Both the position numbers and the translations under genes were made by a program. Of a stretch of 64,000 nucleotides of DNA, positions 50,616-59,873 are shown piece by piece; within the stretch, counting starts at the first letter, position 1; every line of letters begins with the position of its first letter. The notes beneath the pieces were generated by a model, which was not told where the DNA came from, ran no database searches, and saw only the letters and a program-made list of their open reading frames with translations. The DNA lies in contig CAJTYF010000005.1 in NCBI GenBank assembly GCA_910583945.1, positions 5,844 through 69,843 on the forward strand. Reading direction: 5' to 3'. Origin of the DNA: an uncultured Bacilli bacterium. GTDB lineage: Bacteria; Bacillota_I; Bacilli_A; RF39; UBA660.

Positions 50616-51896
50616 ATGAAGTTTTATATTATTACCTTAGGGTGTAAAGTCAATACTTATGAAAGTGAAGTGATTAAAGAAAAACTACTTAATCGTCATT
50701 TTTCTCTTGCTATAAATGAAGAGGAGAGTGATATCGTTATTATTAATACTTGTTCTGTTACCAATATGGCTGATAATAAATCTAAAAAAATGGTACGTCG
50801 TGCTAAGCGAATGAATAAAATTGTTGTTGTTTGTGGATGTAGTAGTGAGAATATTGAAAAAGATTATAAAGAAATAGGTATTGATGTTTTAATTGGAAAT
50901 AATGAAAAAAGTAAAATAGACGTCTTAATAGAAAATTATTTAGAAACTAAACGAAGTTATGAAAAGTTTTATCATACGCGTGAGCTAGCTTTTGAGGATA
51001 TGGAAGTTTCTAAATTTACAAGTTTAACTCGAGCCTTTGTGAAGATTCAAGATGGATGTAATAATTTTTGTAGTTATTGTATTATCCCTTATGTTCGGGG
51101 AAATGTTAGAAATAAAGATTTTTTTAAAGCCATAAAGGAAGTGGAAACCCTTGTTTATAATGGACATAAAGAAATTGTTTTAACGGGTATTCATACCGGT
51201 TCTTATTATGATCATGGCAAAGATTTAGCAGATTTAATACATGAGATTAGTAAAATTAAAGATTTAAAACGCATTCGTATTTCTTCTATTGAAGTGACAG
51301 AACTGAGTGATAAAATGTTGTTAGAAATTGAAGAGAATGAGAAAATTGTGAATCATTTTCATGTGCCTTTACAAGCGGGAAGTGATGAAATTTTAAAGTC
51401 TATGAATCGAAAATACGATCTTTCTTATTTTGAAGAAAAACTAAGGCACTTACGTCAAATAAAAAAAGACGTTTCAATTACGACGGATGTTATTGTAGGG
51501 TTTCCTGGTGAAACCGAAGCGTTATTTTTAAAAACAATAGAGACTGTAAAAAAATTTGCATTTTCTAAAATTCATGTTTTCCCTTATTCTATTCGTACAG
51601 GAACGCTTGCTAGTCGAATGCCTAATCAAGTTTTAGATTCCGAAAAACATAAGCGTAGTCAACTTTTAAACCAAGTGAGTTTGGAATTGGAACAACAATT
51701 TTTAGAGACTTTTTTAAATCAAGAATTAGAAGTATTGATTGAACAAGTTTTTGAACATTATAGTCTAGGAACAACCTCTAATTATATTAAAGTGCGTCTT
51801 AACAAAAAAATGAATAAGAATGAATTTGTAAAAGTAAAAATTATTTCTTGTCAAGAAGCTTATTTAATTGGTGAAGAACTCATTTACATTTCTTGA
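50616..51896 (+). CDS. mtaB: tRNA N6-threonylcarbamoyladenosine methylthiotransferase
   Basis: Radical SAM enzyme that converts t6A37 to ms2t6A37. N-terminal UPF0004 cysteines (ITLGCKVNTYES, NTCSVTNMAD, VVCGCSSEN) hold one cluster, and DGCNNFCSYCIIPYVRG (CxxxCxxC) holds the radical SAM cluster. TDVIVGFPGET and a C-terminal TRAM-like region follow. 426 residues is family length; LGCKVN rather than the MiaB-type CQMN assigns it to MtaB. Confidence 0.95.
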   Translation: MKFYIITLGCKVNTYESEVIKEKLLNRHFSLAINEEESDIVIINTCSVTNMADNKSKKMVRRAKRMNKIVVVCGCSSENIEKDYKEIGIDVLIGNNEKSKIDVLIENYLETKRSYEKFYHTRELAFEDMEVSKFTSLTRAFVKIQDGCNNFCSYCIIPYVRGNVRNKDFFKAIKEVETLVYNGHKEIVLTGIHTGSYYDHGKDLADLIHEISKIKDLKRIRISSIEVTELSDKMLLEIEENEKIVNHFHVPLQAGSDEILKSMNRKYDLSYFEEKLRHLRQIKKDVSITTDVIVGFPGETEALFLKTIETVKKFAFSKIHVFPYSIRTGTLASRMPNQVLDSEKHKRSQLLNQVSLELEQQFLETFLNQELEVLIEQVFEHYSLGTTSNYIKVRLNKKMNKNEFVKVKIISCQEAYLIGEELIYIS

Positions 51897-51929
51897 TTTT
51901 AGAGTATAATTATAGATAGGGTGAAGACT

Positions 51930-52316
51930 ATGTTTAAGGATACTTATTTTCCAAAGTTTAAAGTTTTAGAGAACAATACGACCATAGGAGAGTTAGAAGT
52001 CAATCAAGATTTTATTAAGCAAAATACCTTTTATCAACCCATGATTCGTGAAAAGGAAACAAAAGAAGTTCTTAAAGTGGGAACGCGAGATAATGAAGTC
52101 ATTCAAAAATTTATTATTGCTTCAATGAATGATTATTATAATCGTTTGTTGAACTCTAATGGGAATGAGAGAAATATAATGCTTACTAATTACAATCGCT
52201 TGTATGATTTGTGGAAAGAACTTTTTAATTATAAAAGAACTAATAATATAACAGAAATCAATAAAACGTATGATATGTTTACGTATGGACTTTATTTAAT
52301 TGGTTATGAAATGTAA
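51930..52316 (+). CDS. Hypothetical protein
   Basis: About 128 residues, soluble, charged, with no recognised motif (ends TYGLYLIGYEM). ATG 51930 follows GATAGGGTGAAG. TATAAT-like GAGTATAATTATAG lies just upstream at 51902. A terminator follows, so it may form its own unit. Confidence 0.6.
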   Translation: MFKDTYFPKFKVLENNTTIGELEVNQDFIKQNTFYQPMIREKETKEVLKVGTRDNEVIQKFIIASMNDYYNRLLNSNGNERNIMLTNYNRLYDLWKELFNYKRTNNITEINKTYDMFTYGLYLIGYEM

Positions 52317-52337
52317 GAAACAGATTGTTTCTTTTTT
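52316..52337 (+). terminator. Terminator after the hypothetical gene
   Basis: AGAAAC (52316-52321) pairs with GTTTCT (52327-52332) and is followed by a T run. Confidence 0.65.
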
Positions 52338-52378
52338 TTATTGTGTTATAATTTTATTAGAAACGATAGAGGTGTTAT

Positions 52379-52627
52379 ATGGGGTATTTTAGTAGGGCGG
52401 ATCAGGTACGAAAAAACTCTAAAGGAGAGTTACAACTTCAAATGATTGAATTTATTTTAAGAGTTTATCCAGATAGGGATTCATTTGAACTGATCAATTT
52501 TTCTTTTAATAGGCTTCGTCAACTTTACAATCAAGCGAAGAAAGAGAATGAAAAAAGCAAATATCTAAATGTTAATACTTTTCTAATGACTTATGATGAA
52601 TACAATGAGATGAGTTATGGAAGATAA
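52379..52627 (+). CDS. Small protein upstream of the Xer recombinase
   Basis: 82-residue soluble protein (GYFSRADQVRKNSKGELQLQ; SFELINFSFNRLRQLYNQAKKE) with GAGGTG upstream. Its end overlaps the recombinase start by 11 bases, so the two are translationally coupled. No family recognised. Confidence 0.65.
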   Translation: MGYFSRADQVRKNSKGELQLQMIEFILRVYPDRDSFELINFSFNRLRQLYNQAKKENEKSKYLNVNTFLMTYDEYNEMSYGR

Positions 52628-53516
52628 AATTGAATCTTTTTTAAATGATTTAAGCGTTGAAAAGAATTATAGTGAAGCTACTATTAAAACGTATCGAAAT
52701 GAGCTTTATAAATATCAAGAATATATTGAATGGAAAAAGATAGATTATCGTTTAGTTAACAAAGAGGTTGTCAGAGATTATTTAAAGTATCTCGATAAAC
52801 TGAATTATAAAAATCGAAGTATTTCCACTAATATTAGTGCTATTCGAAGTTTTTATGGTTATTTGGTCATTCACCAAGTTTTAAGTAAAAATATTTTTAA
52901 TGGGATTCGTAATCCTAAACTAGAAAAAACGCTTCCTAATTTTTTAAGTGAAATTGATGTTTCAAAGATTTTGGAGTTTTCTTCACTGCCTAATTATAAA
53001 AAAAGTATTTATACGACTCGGGATGAGTTGATTTTAAATTTGCTTTATGATACGGGATGTCGTGGTCAAGAATTGGTTTCTATTTGTTTAAAGGATATTG
53101 ATTTTAAAGAGAAAAGTATTAAAGTTTTAGGAAAAGGGAGTAAAGAAAGAATTGTGTTTTATGGTGAAAATACCGAAGACGTTTTAAATTGTTATTTAAA
53201 GGATAGAGCGACTTTGTTAGGGGAAAAAAATTCGAAGTATTTATTGGTTACGAAAGAAAGTGGACGGATGACTTCTAGAAGGGTGGCTCAAATTATCGAT
53301 GAGATTGTTTTATTGGTGGCAGTAAGGCATCATGTAACGCCCCATACGCTTAGACATACTTTTGCCACCCATCTTTTAAATAACGGAGCGGATTTAAGAA
53401 GTGTCCAAACCTTACTTGGTCATTCTAGTCTTGGGACGACTCAAATTTATACACATGTTTCAAATGAAAGATTACGGAGTGCGTATTTGAAAGCTCATTT
53501 GGATCATAGAAAGTAG
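52617..53516 (+). CDS. xerD: Tyrosine recombinase (XerC/XerD type)
   Basis: 299-residue site-specific recombinase. N-terminal SAM-like domain (FLNDLSVEKNYSEATIKTYRNEL) and catalytic residues Arg in YDTGCRGQEL, Lys in LGKGSKERIV, HTLRHTFATHLLNNGADLRSVQTLLGHSSLGTTQIYTHV (His, Arg, His, Tyr nucleophile). Length and lack of an adjacent mobile element point to a housekeeping dimer-resolution enzyme; XerC versus XerD is not decided by sequence alone. Confidence 0.93.
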   Translation: MEDKIESFLNDLSVEKNYSEATIKTYRNELYKYQEYIEWKKIDYRLVNKEVVRDYLKYLDKLNYKNRSISTNISAIRSFYGYLVIHQVLSKNIFNGIRNPKLEKTLPNFLSEIDVSKILEFSSLPNYKKSIYTTRDELILNLLYDTGCRGQELVSICLKDIDFKEKSIKVLGKGSKERIVFYGENTEDVLNCYLKDRATLLGEKNSKYLLVTKESGRMTSRRVAQIIDEIVLLVAVRHHVTPHTLRHTFATHLLNNGADLRSVQTLLGHSSLGTTQIYTHVSNERLRSAYLKAHLDHRK

Positions 53517-53573
53517 TTGAAACTTTTTTATCTTTTGTGATATAGTAATAAAATTGAAAAGAGTTGATTTAAA

Positions 53574-53696
53574 ATGTATACAATTGTAAATGAAAAAGGT
53601 ATTAATAGTGATGGTAAAATGACTTATGATATTTTTGGTGTTGGTTTGGCGAATACTTCTGATGGAAAACTTGATTTTGATTTGATAAAAGCATAA
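53574..53696 (+). CDS. Small protein of 40 aa, unknown
   Basis: MYTIVNEKGINSDGKMTYDI is followed by FGVGLANTSDGKLDFDLIKA. A TATAGT box (53541) and AAAAGAGTTGATT precede the ATG. The next gene starts three bases after the stop, supporting co-expression. No family known. Confidence 0.5.
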   Translation: MYTIVNEKGINSDGKMTYDIFGVGLANTSDGKLDFDLIKA

Positions 53697-53699
53697 TTA

Positions 53700-54272
53700 A
53701 TGCAATTTAAAAAGAACATGTCTTATATTAGCACAGCTGATTACGCTCTTATAAGAATGCTTAATGATAGTGACAAAAAAAGCGTTTTTTCTAATTCTTC
53801 AACGATGGTCTTTTTTAAAGGAATGGAAAGTCAGATAGACTTATCTCGTCTTATTAATCGAGATAAAAATTATCTTTACTGGAGTCGTTTTATTACTTTA
53901 TTTTATTTAGAAAAAAAATATCCTCATTTTTTAGAAATGGCAAAAAAATGTTTTGATTTTTCAAAGGAATCCAATTTTTCAGTATCTTCTGATTTTCTTT
54001 ATTTGCTTAAAATGACACAGGCTTTAAATTTGCGAATCATAAAAAAAACACAAGTAAAAGAAATGGTGACATCCGAAGATTCATCAATGAAAATAGATTG
54101 GGTCTCTTTGTTTCTTCCTATTTTTAGGGCTAATATATTGTCTTTGATGCTTTTAACTGGAGAGACTCATTATTATAGTGAAGGATTCAACAAAACTCCA
54201 ATTATTATCGATGGAGAGAAAAGCGAGATTTTAGATTCCTATCAGTTTAAAAGAACTTTAAATAAAAAATAA
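53700..54272 (+). CDS. Hypothetical protein (190 aa)
   Basis: Soluble, lysine-rich, mostly helical protein (ISTADYALIRMLNDSDKKSV; FFKGMESQIDLSRLINRDKN). No recognised domain. It immediately follows the 40-residue ORF and is followed by the terminator ahead of ppdK. Confidence 0.6.
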   Translation: MQFKKNMSYISTADYALIRMLNDSDKKSVFSNSSTMVFFKGMESQIDLSRLINRDKNYLYWSRFITLFYLEKKYPHFLEMAKKCFDFSKESNFSVSSDFLYLLKMTQALNLRIIKKTQVKEMVTSEDSSMKIDWVSLFLPIFRANILSLMLLTGETHYYSEGFNKTPIIIDGEKSEILDSYQFKRTLNKK

Positions 54273-54296
54273 TCATTTAATTGTCTATTTTTTGTC

Positions 54297-54330
54297 AAAA
54301 ACACGGTGTTGGGTTTACGTGTTTTTTTTT
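54297..54330 (+). terminator. Terminator upstream of ppdK
   Basis: AAAAACACG (54297-54305) pairs with CGTGTTTTT (54318-54326) with a T tail; it lies between 54272 and the ppdK start. Confidence 0.75.
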
Positions 54331-54370
54331 CGTTGTTATAATGATTTTAGATAATATAGGAGGATTTTTT

Positions 54371-57001
54371 ATGGCAAAGTATGTTTATTTGTTTCGTGAA
54401 GGCAATAAAAATATGAAAGATTTGTTAGGAGGAAAAGGAGCGAATTTAGCTGAGATGATTAGTATTGGGTTACCTGTTCCTCAAGGTTTTACCGTAACAA
54501 CTGAAGCGTGTAATGATTATTATGCTAATCAAGAGGTTATTAGAGAAGAAATTAAGACTGAAATTATTCAGCAATTAAAGGAATTAGAACGTATTACAGG
54601 AAAAGTTTTAGGAAATAAGGAAAATCCGCTTTTGGTGAGTGTTCGAAGTGGAGCACGAGCTAGCATGCCAGGTATGATGGATACTGTTCTTAATTTAGGA
54701 TTAAATGATGAAGTAGCGGAAGGTTTTTCTAAAATAACGAATAATAAAAGATTTGTTTATGATTCTTATAGAAGATTTATTCAAATGTTTGCGGATGTTG
54801 TAAAAGGTTATCCAAAAAGTTCTTTTGAAAGATATTTAGATGATTTCAAAAAGAAAAAAGGTGTTTCTTACGATATAGAATTAACCGAAGATGATATGAT
54901 TGTTTTGACGAGTGATTTTAAAAAAATTTATAAAGATTTGGCTGGAGTTGATTTTCCAAGTGATCCAATTGAACAATTGATTGATGCTATCACAGCTGTT
55001 TTTAGAAGCTGGAATAATGAAAGAGCCATTTATTATCGAAGAATGAATGATATCCCAGCGGATTGGGGAACGGCTGTGAATGTTCAAGAAATGGTTTATG
55101 GAAATCGTGGAGAAAATTCTGGAACAGGGGTAGCTTTTACTCGAAATCCCGCAACAGGAGAAAATGAGCTTTATGGAGAATATTTAATGAATGCTCAAGG
55201 CGAAGATGTTGTGGCGGGCATTCGTACCCCAGAACCCATTGATAAGCTTAAAGAAGAAATGCCACAAGTCTATCAAGAGTTTTTACAGTATGCTAAAGTA
55301 TTAGAAAATCATTATAAAGATATGCAAGATATGGAATTTACGATTGAAAATGGGAAACTTTATATGTTGCAAACTCGAAATGGAAAAAGAACGGCGACAG
55401 CAGCTATTAAAATAGCGGTTTCATTAGTTCAAGAAGGTATGATTCGTGAAAGCGAAGCTTTATTAAAAGTGGAACCTAAGCAATTGGATGCTTTACTTCA
55501 TCCAACTTTTAGTGAAGAAGCATTAAAAAATGGCAAAGTTTTAGCTAATGGTTTGGCAGCAAGTCCAGGAGCTGGAGCGGGTAAAATTTATTTTAATGCT
55601 CAAGATGTGATTGCCCATCATAAAAATGGTGAAAAGACGATTTTAGTTCGTTTGGAAACGAGTCCTGAAGATATTGAAGGGATGAATCATGCTGAAGGTA
55701 TTTTAACAATACGTGGTGGGATGACTTCTCATGCAGCAGTGGTTGCTAGAGGTATGGGAAGATGTTGTGTTAGTGGTTGTGGAGATTTAGTTTTAGATGA
55801 AATAAACAAAACAATTACTACGCGTGAAGGTATTATTTTACATGAGGGCGATGAGATTTCTTTAGACGGAAGTACTGGTAAGATTTATTTAGGTGTTTTA
55901 GAGAGTGTTGCTCCTTCTATAAGTGGAGATTTTAAAACTTTTATGGATTGGGCGGATCAAACAAGACGTTTAAAGATTAGATGTAATGCCGATACACCAA
56001 AAGATGCTACCATTGCTCGTGAATTTGGAGCGGAAGGTATTGGGCTCGTTCGAACAGAACATATGTTTTTTGAAAGTGAACGAATTTTTAATTTTCGAAA
56101 AATGATTGTTAGTGAATCAAAAGAAGAAAGGGAGAAAATGTTAGAGGCTATTTTACCTTATCAAAGAAGTGATTTTGAAGCTTTGTTTAAGGTTATGGCC
56201 CCTTATCCTGTTGTGATTCGTTATTTAGATCCTCCTTTACATGAATTTTTACCTAAAGAGAGAAATGAAATTGAGGCTTTAGCACATAGTTTAAATCTTA
56301 CTTATGAGGTGTTACAAAAAAGAATTGATGCTTTAAAAGAATTTAATCCTATGATGGGACATAGAGGGTGTCGTCTGGCTGTTACTTATCCTGAAATTGC
56401 TAAAATGCAAACTCAAGCGGTTATTGAAGCGGCTATTCAAGTGAATCAAAATGGTTTAAATGTGGTACCAGAAATTATGATTCCTTTAACTTGCGATATT
56501 AAAGAATATAAATATGTAAAAGATATTGTTGTAAAGACCGCTGAGGTCATTATTCAAAATTCTGGAGTCGATTTAAAGTATCAAGTGGGGACCATGATTG
56601 AACTTCCAAGAGCTACGATTATTGCGGATGAAATTGCTAAAGATGCGGAATTCTTTTCTTTCGGCTCAAACGATTTAACTCAAATGATTTATGGATTTTC
56701 AAGAGATGATGCGGGTAAGTTTTTAGAAGATTATTATAAAAAAGGTTTATTTGAAAGTGATCCGTTTGCAAGAATAGATGAAATTGGTGTTGGAAGTATG
56801 ATTAAAATGGCTATTGAAAAAGGAAAAAGCGTTCGAGAAAATCTTGAATTGGGTATTTGCGGTGAACACGGTGGAGATCCGGCTAGTATAGCTTTTTGTA
56901 ATAAAATTGGACTTGACTATGTTTCTTGCTCGCCTTTTAGAGTACCAGTTGCCCGTCTTGCGGCGGCACAAGCGTCCATAAAGGCAAACCAATCAAAATA
57001 G
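54371..57001 (+). CDS. ppdK: Pyruvate, phosphate dikinase
   Basis: Interconverts pyruvate, ATP and phosphate with PEP, AMP and pyrophosphate; central in anaerobic glycolysis. 876 residues from ATG 54371 (AGGAGG upstream); an in-frame codon at 54281 would place the start before a terminator. The nucleotide domain (LLGGKGANLAEMISIGLPVPQGFT, SVRSGARASMPGMMDTVLNLG), phosphohistidine motif GGMTSHAAVVARGMGRCCVSG, and PEP/pyruvate barrel (GAEGIGLVRTEHMFF, SFGSNDLTQMIYGFSRDD, GICGEHGGDPASIAF) are intact. Confidence 0.97.
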   Translation: MAKYVYLFREGNKNMKDLLGGKGANLAEMISIGLPVPQGFTVTTEACNDYYANQEVIREEIKTEIIQQLKELERITGKVLGNKENPLLVSVRSGARASMPGMMDTVLNLGLNDEVAEGFSKITNNKRFVYDSYRRFIQMFADVVKGYPKSSFERYLDDFKKKKGVSYDIELTEDDMIVLTSDFKKIYKDLAGVDFPSDPIEQLIDAITAVFRSWNNERAIYYRRMNDIPADWGTAVNVQEMVYGNRGENSGTGVAFTRNPATGENELYGEYLMNAQGEDVVAGIRTPEPIDKLKEEMPQVYQEFLQYAKVLENHYKDMQDMEFTIENGKLYMLQTRNGKRTATAAIKIAVSLVQEGMIRESEALLKVEPKQLDALLHPTFSEEALKNGKVLANGLAASPGAGAGKIYFNAQDVIAHHKNGEKTILVRLETSPEDIEGMNHAEGILTIRGGMTSHAAVVARGMGRCCVSGCGDLVLDEINKTITTREGIILHEGDEISLDGSTGKIYLGVLESVAPSISGDFKTFMDWADQTRRLKIRCNADTPKDATIAREFGAEGIGLVRTEHMFFESERIFNFRKMIVSESKEEREKMLEAILPYQRSDFEALFKVMAPYPVVIRYLDPPLHEFLPKERNEIEALAHSLNLTYEVLQKRIDALKEFNPMMGHRGCRLAVTYPEIAKMQTQAVIEAAIQVNQNGLNVVPEIMIPLTCDIKEYKYVKDIVVKTAEVIIQNSGVDLKYQVGTMIELPRATIIADEIAKDAEFFSFGSNDLTQMIYGFSRDDAGKFLEDYYKKGLFESDPFARIDEIGVGSMIKMAIEKGKSVRENLELGICGEHGGDPASIAFCNKIGLDYVSCSPFRVPVARLAAAQASIKANQSK

Positions 57002-57382
57002 AAAATGATTATGATTTGTTTTTATGCTAGTTTTAACAAAAATTGGATTAATATCAATATAAGTATAATGTAAAGCCAGAATATGATATAATTAATTTGG
57101 ATGTAATATAATCAGCTATCAAAGTTTAATTTATATATAATTTGCCACCCAAAACAGTAGTACAAGCCTCAATACGCGAAAGTGTGGACAAATAGTCCGT
57201 AGTAGAGAGTTACTTGACATTGATAATAGTAATAACTAAATTATAATTGAATATACTATAAATTTATACTAATTGGCATTTTCAGAAAAGGATAGTTTCT
57301 TGCATAAAAAATGTTTGAAAACTCTATCAATTGGTAGAGTTTTCTTTTTCTTTATGATAAGATTGTCTCAGGAGTTGATAAT
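57002..57382. other. Non-coding stretch after ppdK
   Basis: About 380 bases, very AT-rich, with several TATAAT-like sites but no credible gene. It includes a compact structured segment near 57170-57215 (ACGC-GAAA-GTGT stem loop followed by GGAC-AAATA-GTCC) and the terminator at 57318-57348. Confidence 0.5.
57318..57348 (+). terminator. Rho-independent terminator
   Basis: AAAACTCTATC (57318-57328) pairs with GGTAGAGTTTT (57333-57343) around AATT, then a CTTTTTC tail. Confidence 0.8.
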
Positions 57383-57457
57383 ATGCAAGTACAAACTGGA
57401 TTTATTTATCATATTAATATAGACAAAATTAAAGAAAAAATGTTAAAAGATAGGTGA
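57383..57457 (+). CDS. Very short ORF (24 aa), possible gene remnant
   Basis: AGGAGTTGATAAT ribosome binding site, then MQVQTGFIYHINIDKIKEKM and stop. It could be the surviving N-terminus of a truncated gene or a leader peptide of the next gene; the next ORF begins six bases after its stop. Confidence 0.3.
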   Translation: MQVQTGFIYHINIDKIKEKMLKDR

Positions 57458-57462
57458 TAATT

Positions 57463-58101
57463 ATGGCTTTTGATTTTAAAAAAGAATATAGGGAATATTA
57501 TATGCCAAAGAATAAACCAAGTATTATAAAAATACCTAAAATGAATTATATTGCAGTTAGAGGTAAAGGTGATCCAAATGAAGAAAATGGGGATTATAAA
57601 AATACAATAAGTTTATTATATGGCGTAGCGTATACAATAAAAATGAGTTATAAAGGCATGCATAAAATAGATGGTTTCTTTAATTATGTCGTTCCACCAC
57701 TTGAGGGCTTTTGGTGGCAAAATGGCATGAATGGAACTATTGATTATAATAATAAAGATGCCATGCATTTTATATCTGTTATTCGATTACCAGACTTTGT
57801 AACAAAGAGCGATTTTGATTGGGCTATAGAGGAAGCAACTAAAAAGAAAAAAACAGATTTTTCAAGAGTAGAGTTTATTACTTATGATGAGGGGATATGT
57901 GTTCAATGTATGCACTTAGGTTCTTATGATGATGAGCCCATGACGGTCGATTTAATGCACGATTTTGCAAAAGAAAATGGTTATAGAATTGATATAACTG
58001 ATACAAGATTACACCATGAAATATATTTAAGTGATCCAAGAAAATGTGATGTGAGTAAATTAAAGACAGTTATAAGACATCCAGTTAAGAAGATTAAGTA
58101 G
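57463..58101 (+). CDS. GyrI-like small-molecule-binding domain protein
   Basis: About 212 residues. KKEYREYYMPKNKPSIIKIP, MNYIAVRGKGDPNEENGDYK, TIKMSYKGMHKIDGFFNYVV and PPLEGFWWQNG match the stand-alone GyrI-like (SRPBCC-unrelated, SOUL/BRL-fold) proteins common in Firmicutes. They bind or hydrolyse hydrophobic compounds; substrate here unknown. ATG 57463 follows GATAGGTG. Confidence 0.85.
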   Translation: MAFDFKKEYREYYMPKNKPSIIKIPKMNYIAVRGKGDPNEENGDYKNTISLLYGVAYTIKMSYKGMHKIDGFFNYVVPPLEGFWWQNGMNGTIDYNNKDAMHFISVIRLPDFVTKSDFDWAIEEATKKKKTDFSRVEFITYDEGICVQCMHLGSYDDEPMTVDLMHDFAKENGYRIDITDTRLHHEIYLSDPRKCDVSKLKTVIRHPVKKIK

Positions 58102-58292
58102 TTTATTGTTTTAAAGAAACATTTTATAGTTTTCGTGATTTAAAGCTTACAAATTATATGAAAATAAACAGAGAGAATGTTAGCAATAAACTTGCTTTTT
58201 TTCTTTGTTTTATTTGATAGAAAAGGTGAAAATTAAAGTTGGTTCGCATACATTTTTAATGATTCTTTTAAAATAAATGAGGAGGGATTTAT

Positions 58293-58820
58293 ATAGTTTA
58301 CAAATGGGTCTATAAAACTCCAGAAGGACTAGATGATCTGTTAATGATTAGTGATGGAGAGTATTTGACAGGATTATGGTTTATTAATTCAAAAGATGCT
58401 TCTAAACATATTACTGATTGCGAAGAAAAAAACTTGCCAATATTTAAAGAAACAAACCAATGGTTAGATATTTATTTTAGCGGTAAGAATCCAAATTTTA
58501 TTCCTAAATATAAAATTATAAATTTAACTCCGTTTAGACAGGAAGTCATAGATATAATGAACTCTATTCCTTATGGTAAAACTTTAACTTATAATGATAT
58601 ATCAAAGATTATAGCTAAAAATAGAGGCATTGAAAAAATGTCTAGTCAAGCCGTTGGAGGAGCTGTAGGAGCAAATCCTATTTGTATTATTATTCCTTGT
58701 CATCGAGTTGTTGGGATAAATGGAAATTTAACAGGCTATGGTGGTGGGATAAAAAATAAAGTTGCGCTTTTAACTCATGAACACAATGATATGAAAAATT
58801 TCTTTGTTTCTAAAAAATAG
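58293..58820 (+). CDS. ogt: Methylated-DNA--protein-cysteine methyltransferase with probable AUA start
   Basis: Repairs O6-alkylguanine by transfer to its own Cys. The active site PCHRVVG and helix-turn-helix region (IPYGKTLTYNDISKII, SSQAVGGAVGANPICIIIPCHR) are intact. The conserved N-terminus YKWVYKTPEGLDDLLMISDGEYLTGLWF extends upstream of the first ATG (58344) to ATA at 58293, six bases after AGGAGGG (58280-58286), and no ATG, GTG or TTG lies in that frame in between. Translation probably starts at AUA, or an ATG was mutated. 175 residues from there is the family length. Confidence 0.85.
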   Translation: MVYKWVYKTPEGLDDLLMISDGEYLTGLWFINSKDASKHITDCEEKNLPIFKETNQWLDIYFSGKNPNFIPKYKIINLTPFRQEVIDIMNSIPYGKTLTYNDISKIIAKNRGIEKMSSQAVGGAVGANPICIIIPCHRVVGINGNLTGYGGGIKNKVALLTHEHNDMKNFFVSKK

Positions 58821-59389
58821 GATTGGAATGTTTTAGATGTATTTTAAATAAAAGGAAAATATTTAGAATAGGTTATAAAAAGTTTGATCTTGTAAAGTTA
58901 TCATTTTTACAATTTTTAGATGGCTTAACTAGCCATTGCTAACGGGTTATTGATAATAAAGTAGTTCTTGAAGGAGAAGTATTTTATATAAGATAAACGA
59001 AATTTTGGAAAATATATTGTTGAAAAAAGAAAAGGTCTATCATTTTCTAATTCTATACACCAATGTAAAAGATTTTGATTTAACATTTGGATATAAGCAA
59101 AATGTACAAGAATTAGATTTATCTAATTTTAGAATATCTGTTAAAAGTGATTAAGAAAAGGGACAATTGCAAGTAATTGGAATAGGAGAATTAAAAGATA
59201 AAAATATAGTGGTCGAAAAATTATAATATTAATTTCAGCCATAAATTACAAGTTTAGGCTTTGTAAAGTTTCTTTTAATTTTAACTATTAGTATATAGCT
59301 TTTATTTACTATTCATGTTGTGGATATGCTGTTACTTCTTTTAAAATGAATTATTAGTTTATTTGGGATGTTGCTTTATTAAATAGAAT
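58821..59389. other. Degenerate stretch with ORF fragments
   Basis: About 570 bases with no intact gene. Reading frames are repeatedly broken. The clearest fragment is annotated separately; nothing else supports a feature. Confidence 0.5.
58996..59226 (+). pseudogene. Decayed gene fragment, unknown
   Basis: One frame reads INEILENILLKKEKVYHFLI to VKDFDLTFGYKQNVQELDLS and FRISVKSD, then a TAA (about 59152), then continues in the same frame as EKGQLQVIGIGELKDKNIVV to a final stop. A single in-frame stop in otherwise protein-like sequence suggests an inactivated gene. Another frame upstream reads NFGKYIVEKRKGLSFSNSI, similar in style to an HTH start. Identity unknown. Confidence 0.35.
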
Positions 59390-59407
59390 ATGGAGGAATT
59401 TGATTTT

Positions 59408-59764
59408 ATGTCAAGAGAAATAAAAAATAAAGAATTAGAAAATACAAGATTAGCTACTCGTTATGGTGGTTGGATGTATTGCAATCAATGCGAAGAAAAT
59501 ATAGGGTATTTGTGTTATTCTACTTATGATTGTTTAGAATTAAAATATAAATGTAATTGTGGAAGTAATGGGAGGGTATTATTAGATTTTAAGGATAGTA
59601 AAATAGGAAACCGTTGCAATAATGATTTAATTGTTATAAAGAATAGATTATGCTGTCCAAAAGATTCTGAACCTTTAATCACTTTATTAGATAAAAAAGT
59701 AATGAATTATGAAATGAAAATTACATGTAAATCTTGTGAACAAATATATATAAAAATTAAATAA
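59408..59764 (+). CDS. Small cysteine-rich (zinc-ribbon-like) protein
   Basis: About 118 residues with several cysteine pairs: MYCNQCEENIGYLCY, YKCNCGSN, LCCPKDSEP and ITCKSCEQIY, suggesting one or two zinc sites. TATGGAGGA lies upstream of ATG 59408; an ATG at 59390 overlaps that site. No family recognised. Located in the accessory 3' part of the window. Confidence 0.55.
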   Translation: MSREIKNKELENTRLATRYGGWMYCNQCEENIGYLCYSTYDCLELKYKCNCGSNGRVLLDFKDSKIGNRCNNDLIVIKNRLCCPKDSEPLITLLDKKVMNYEMKITCKSCEQIYIKIK

Positions 59765-59873
59765 AATTTAAGTTTGTTTTAAATATTATTTTCAAGAATC
59801 TTTATATTGTTTTCTCTTTACAAAATAAAAAAAGGTGTTAAAATATAACAAAAGTTTTGAAGGAGGGGTTTTT

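Noticed and set aside
52617..53516. Xer-family recombinase as a phage or ICE integrase
   Set aside because: Compact XerC/D size, no att-like repeats, no tRNA and no phage genes nearby.
54281..54370. N-terminal extension of ppdK
   Set aside because: It spans a terminator hairpin; AGGAGG and the family start place initiation at 54371.
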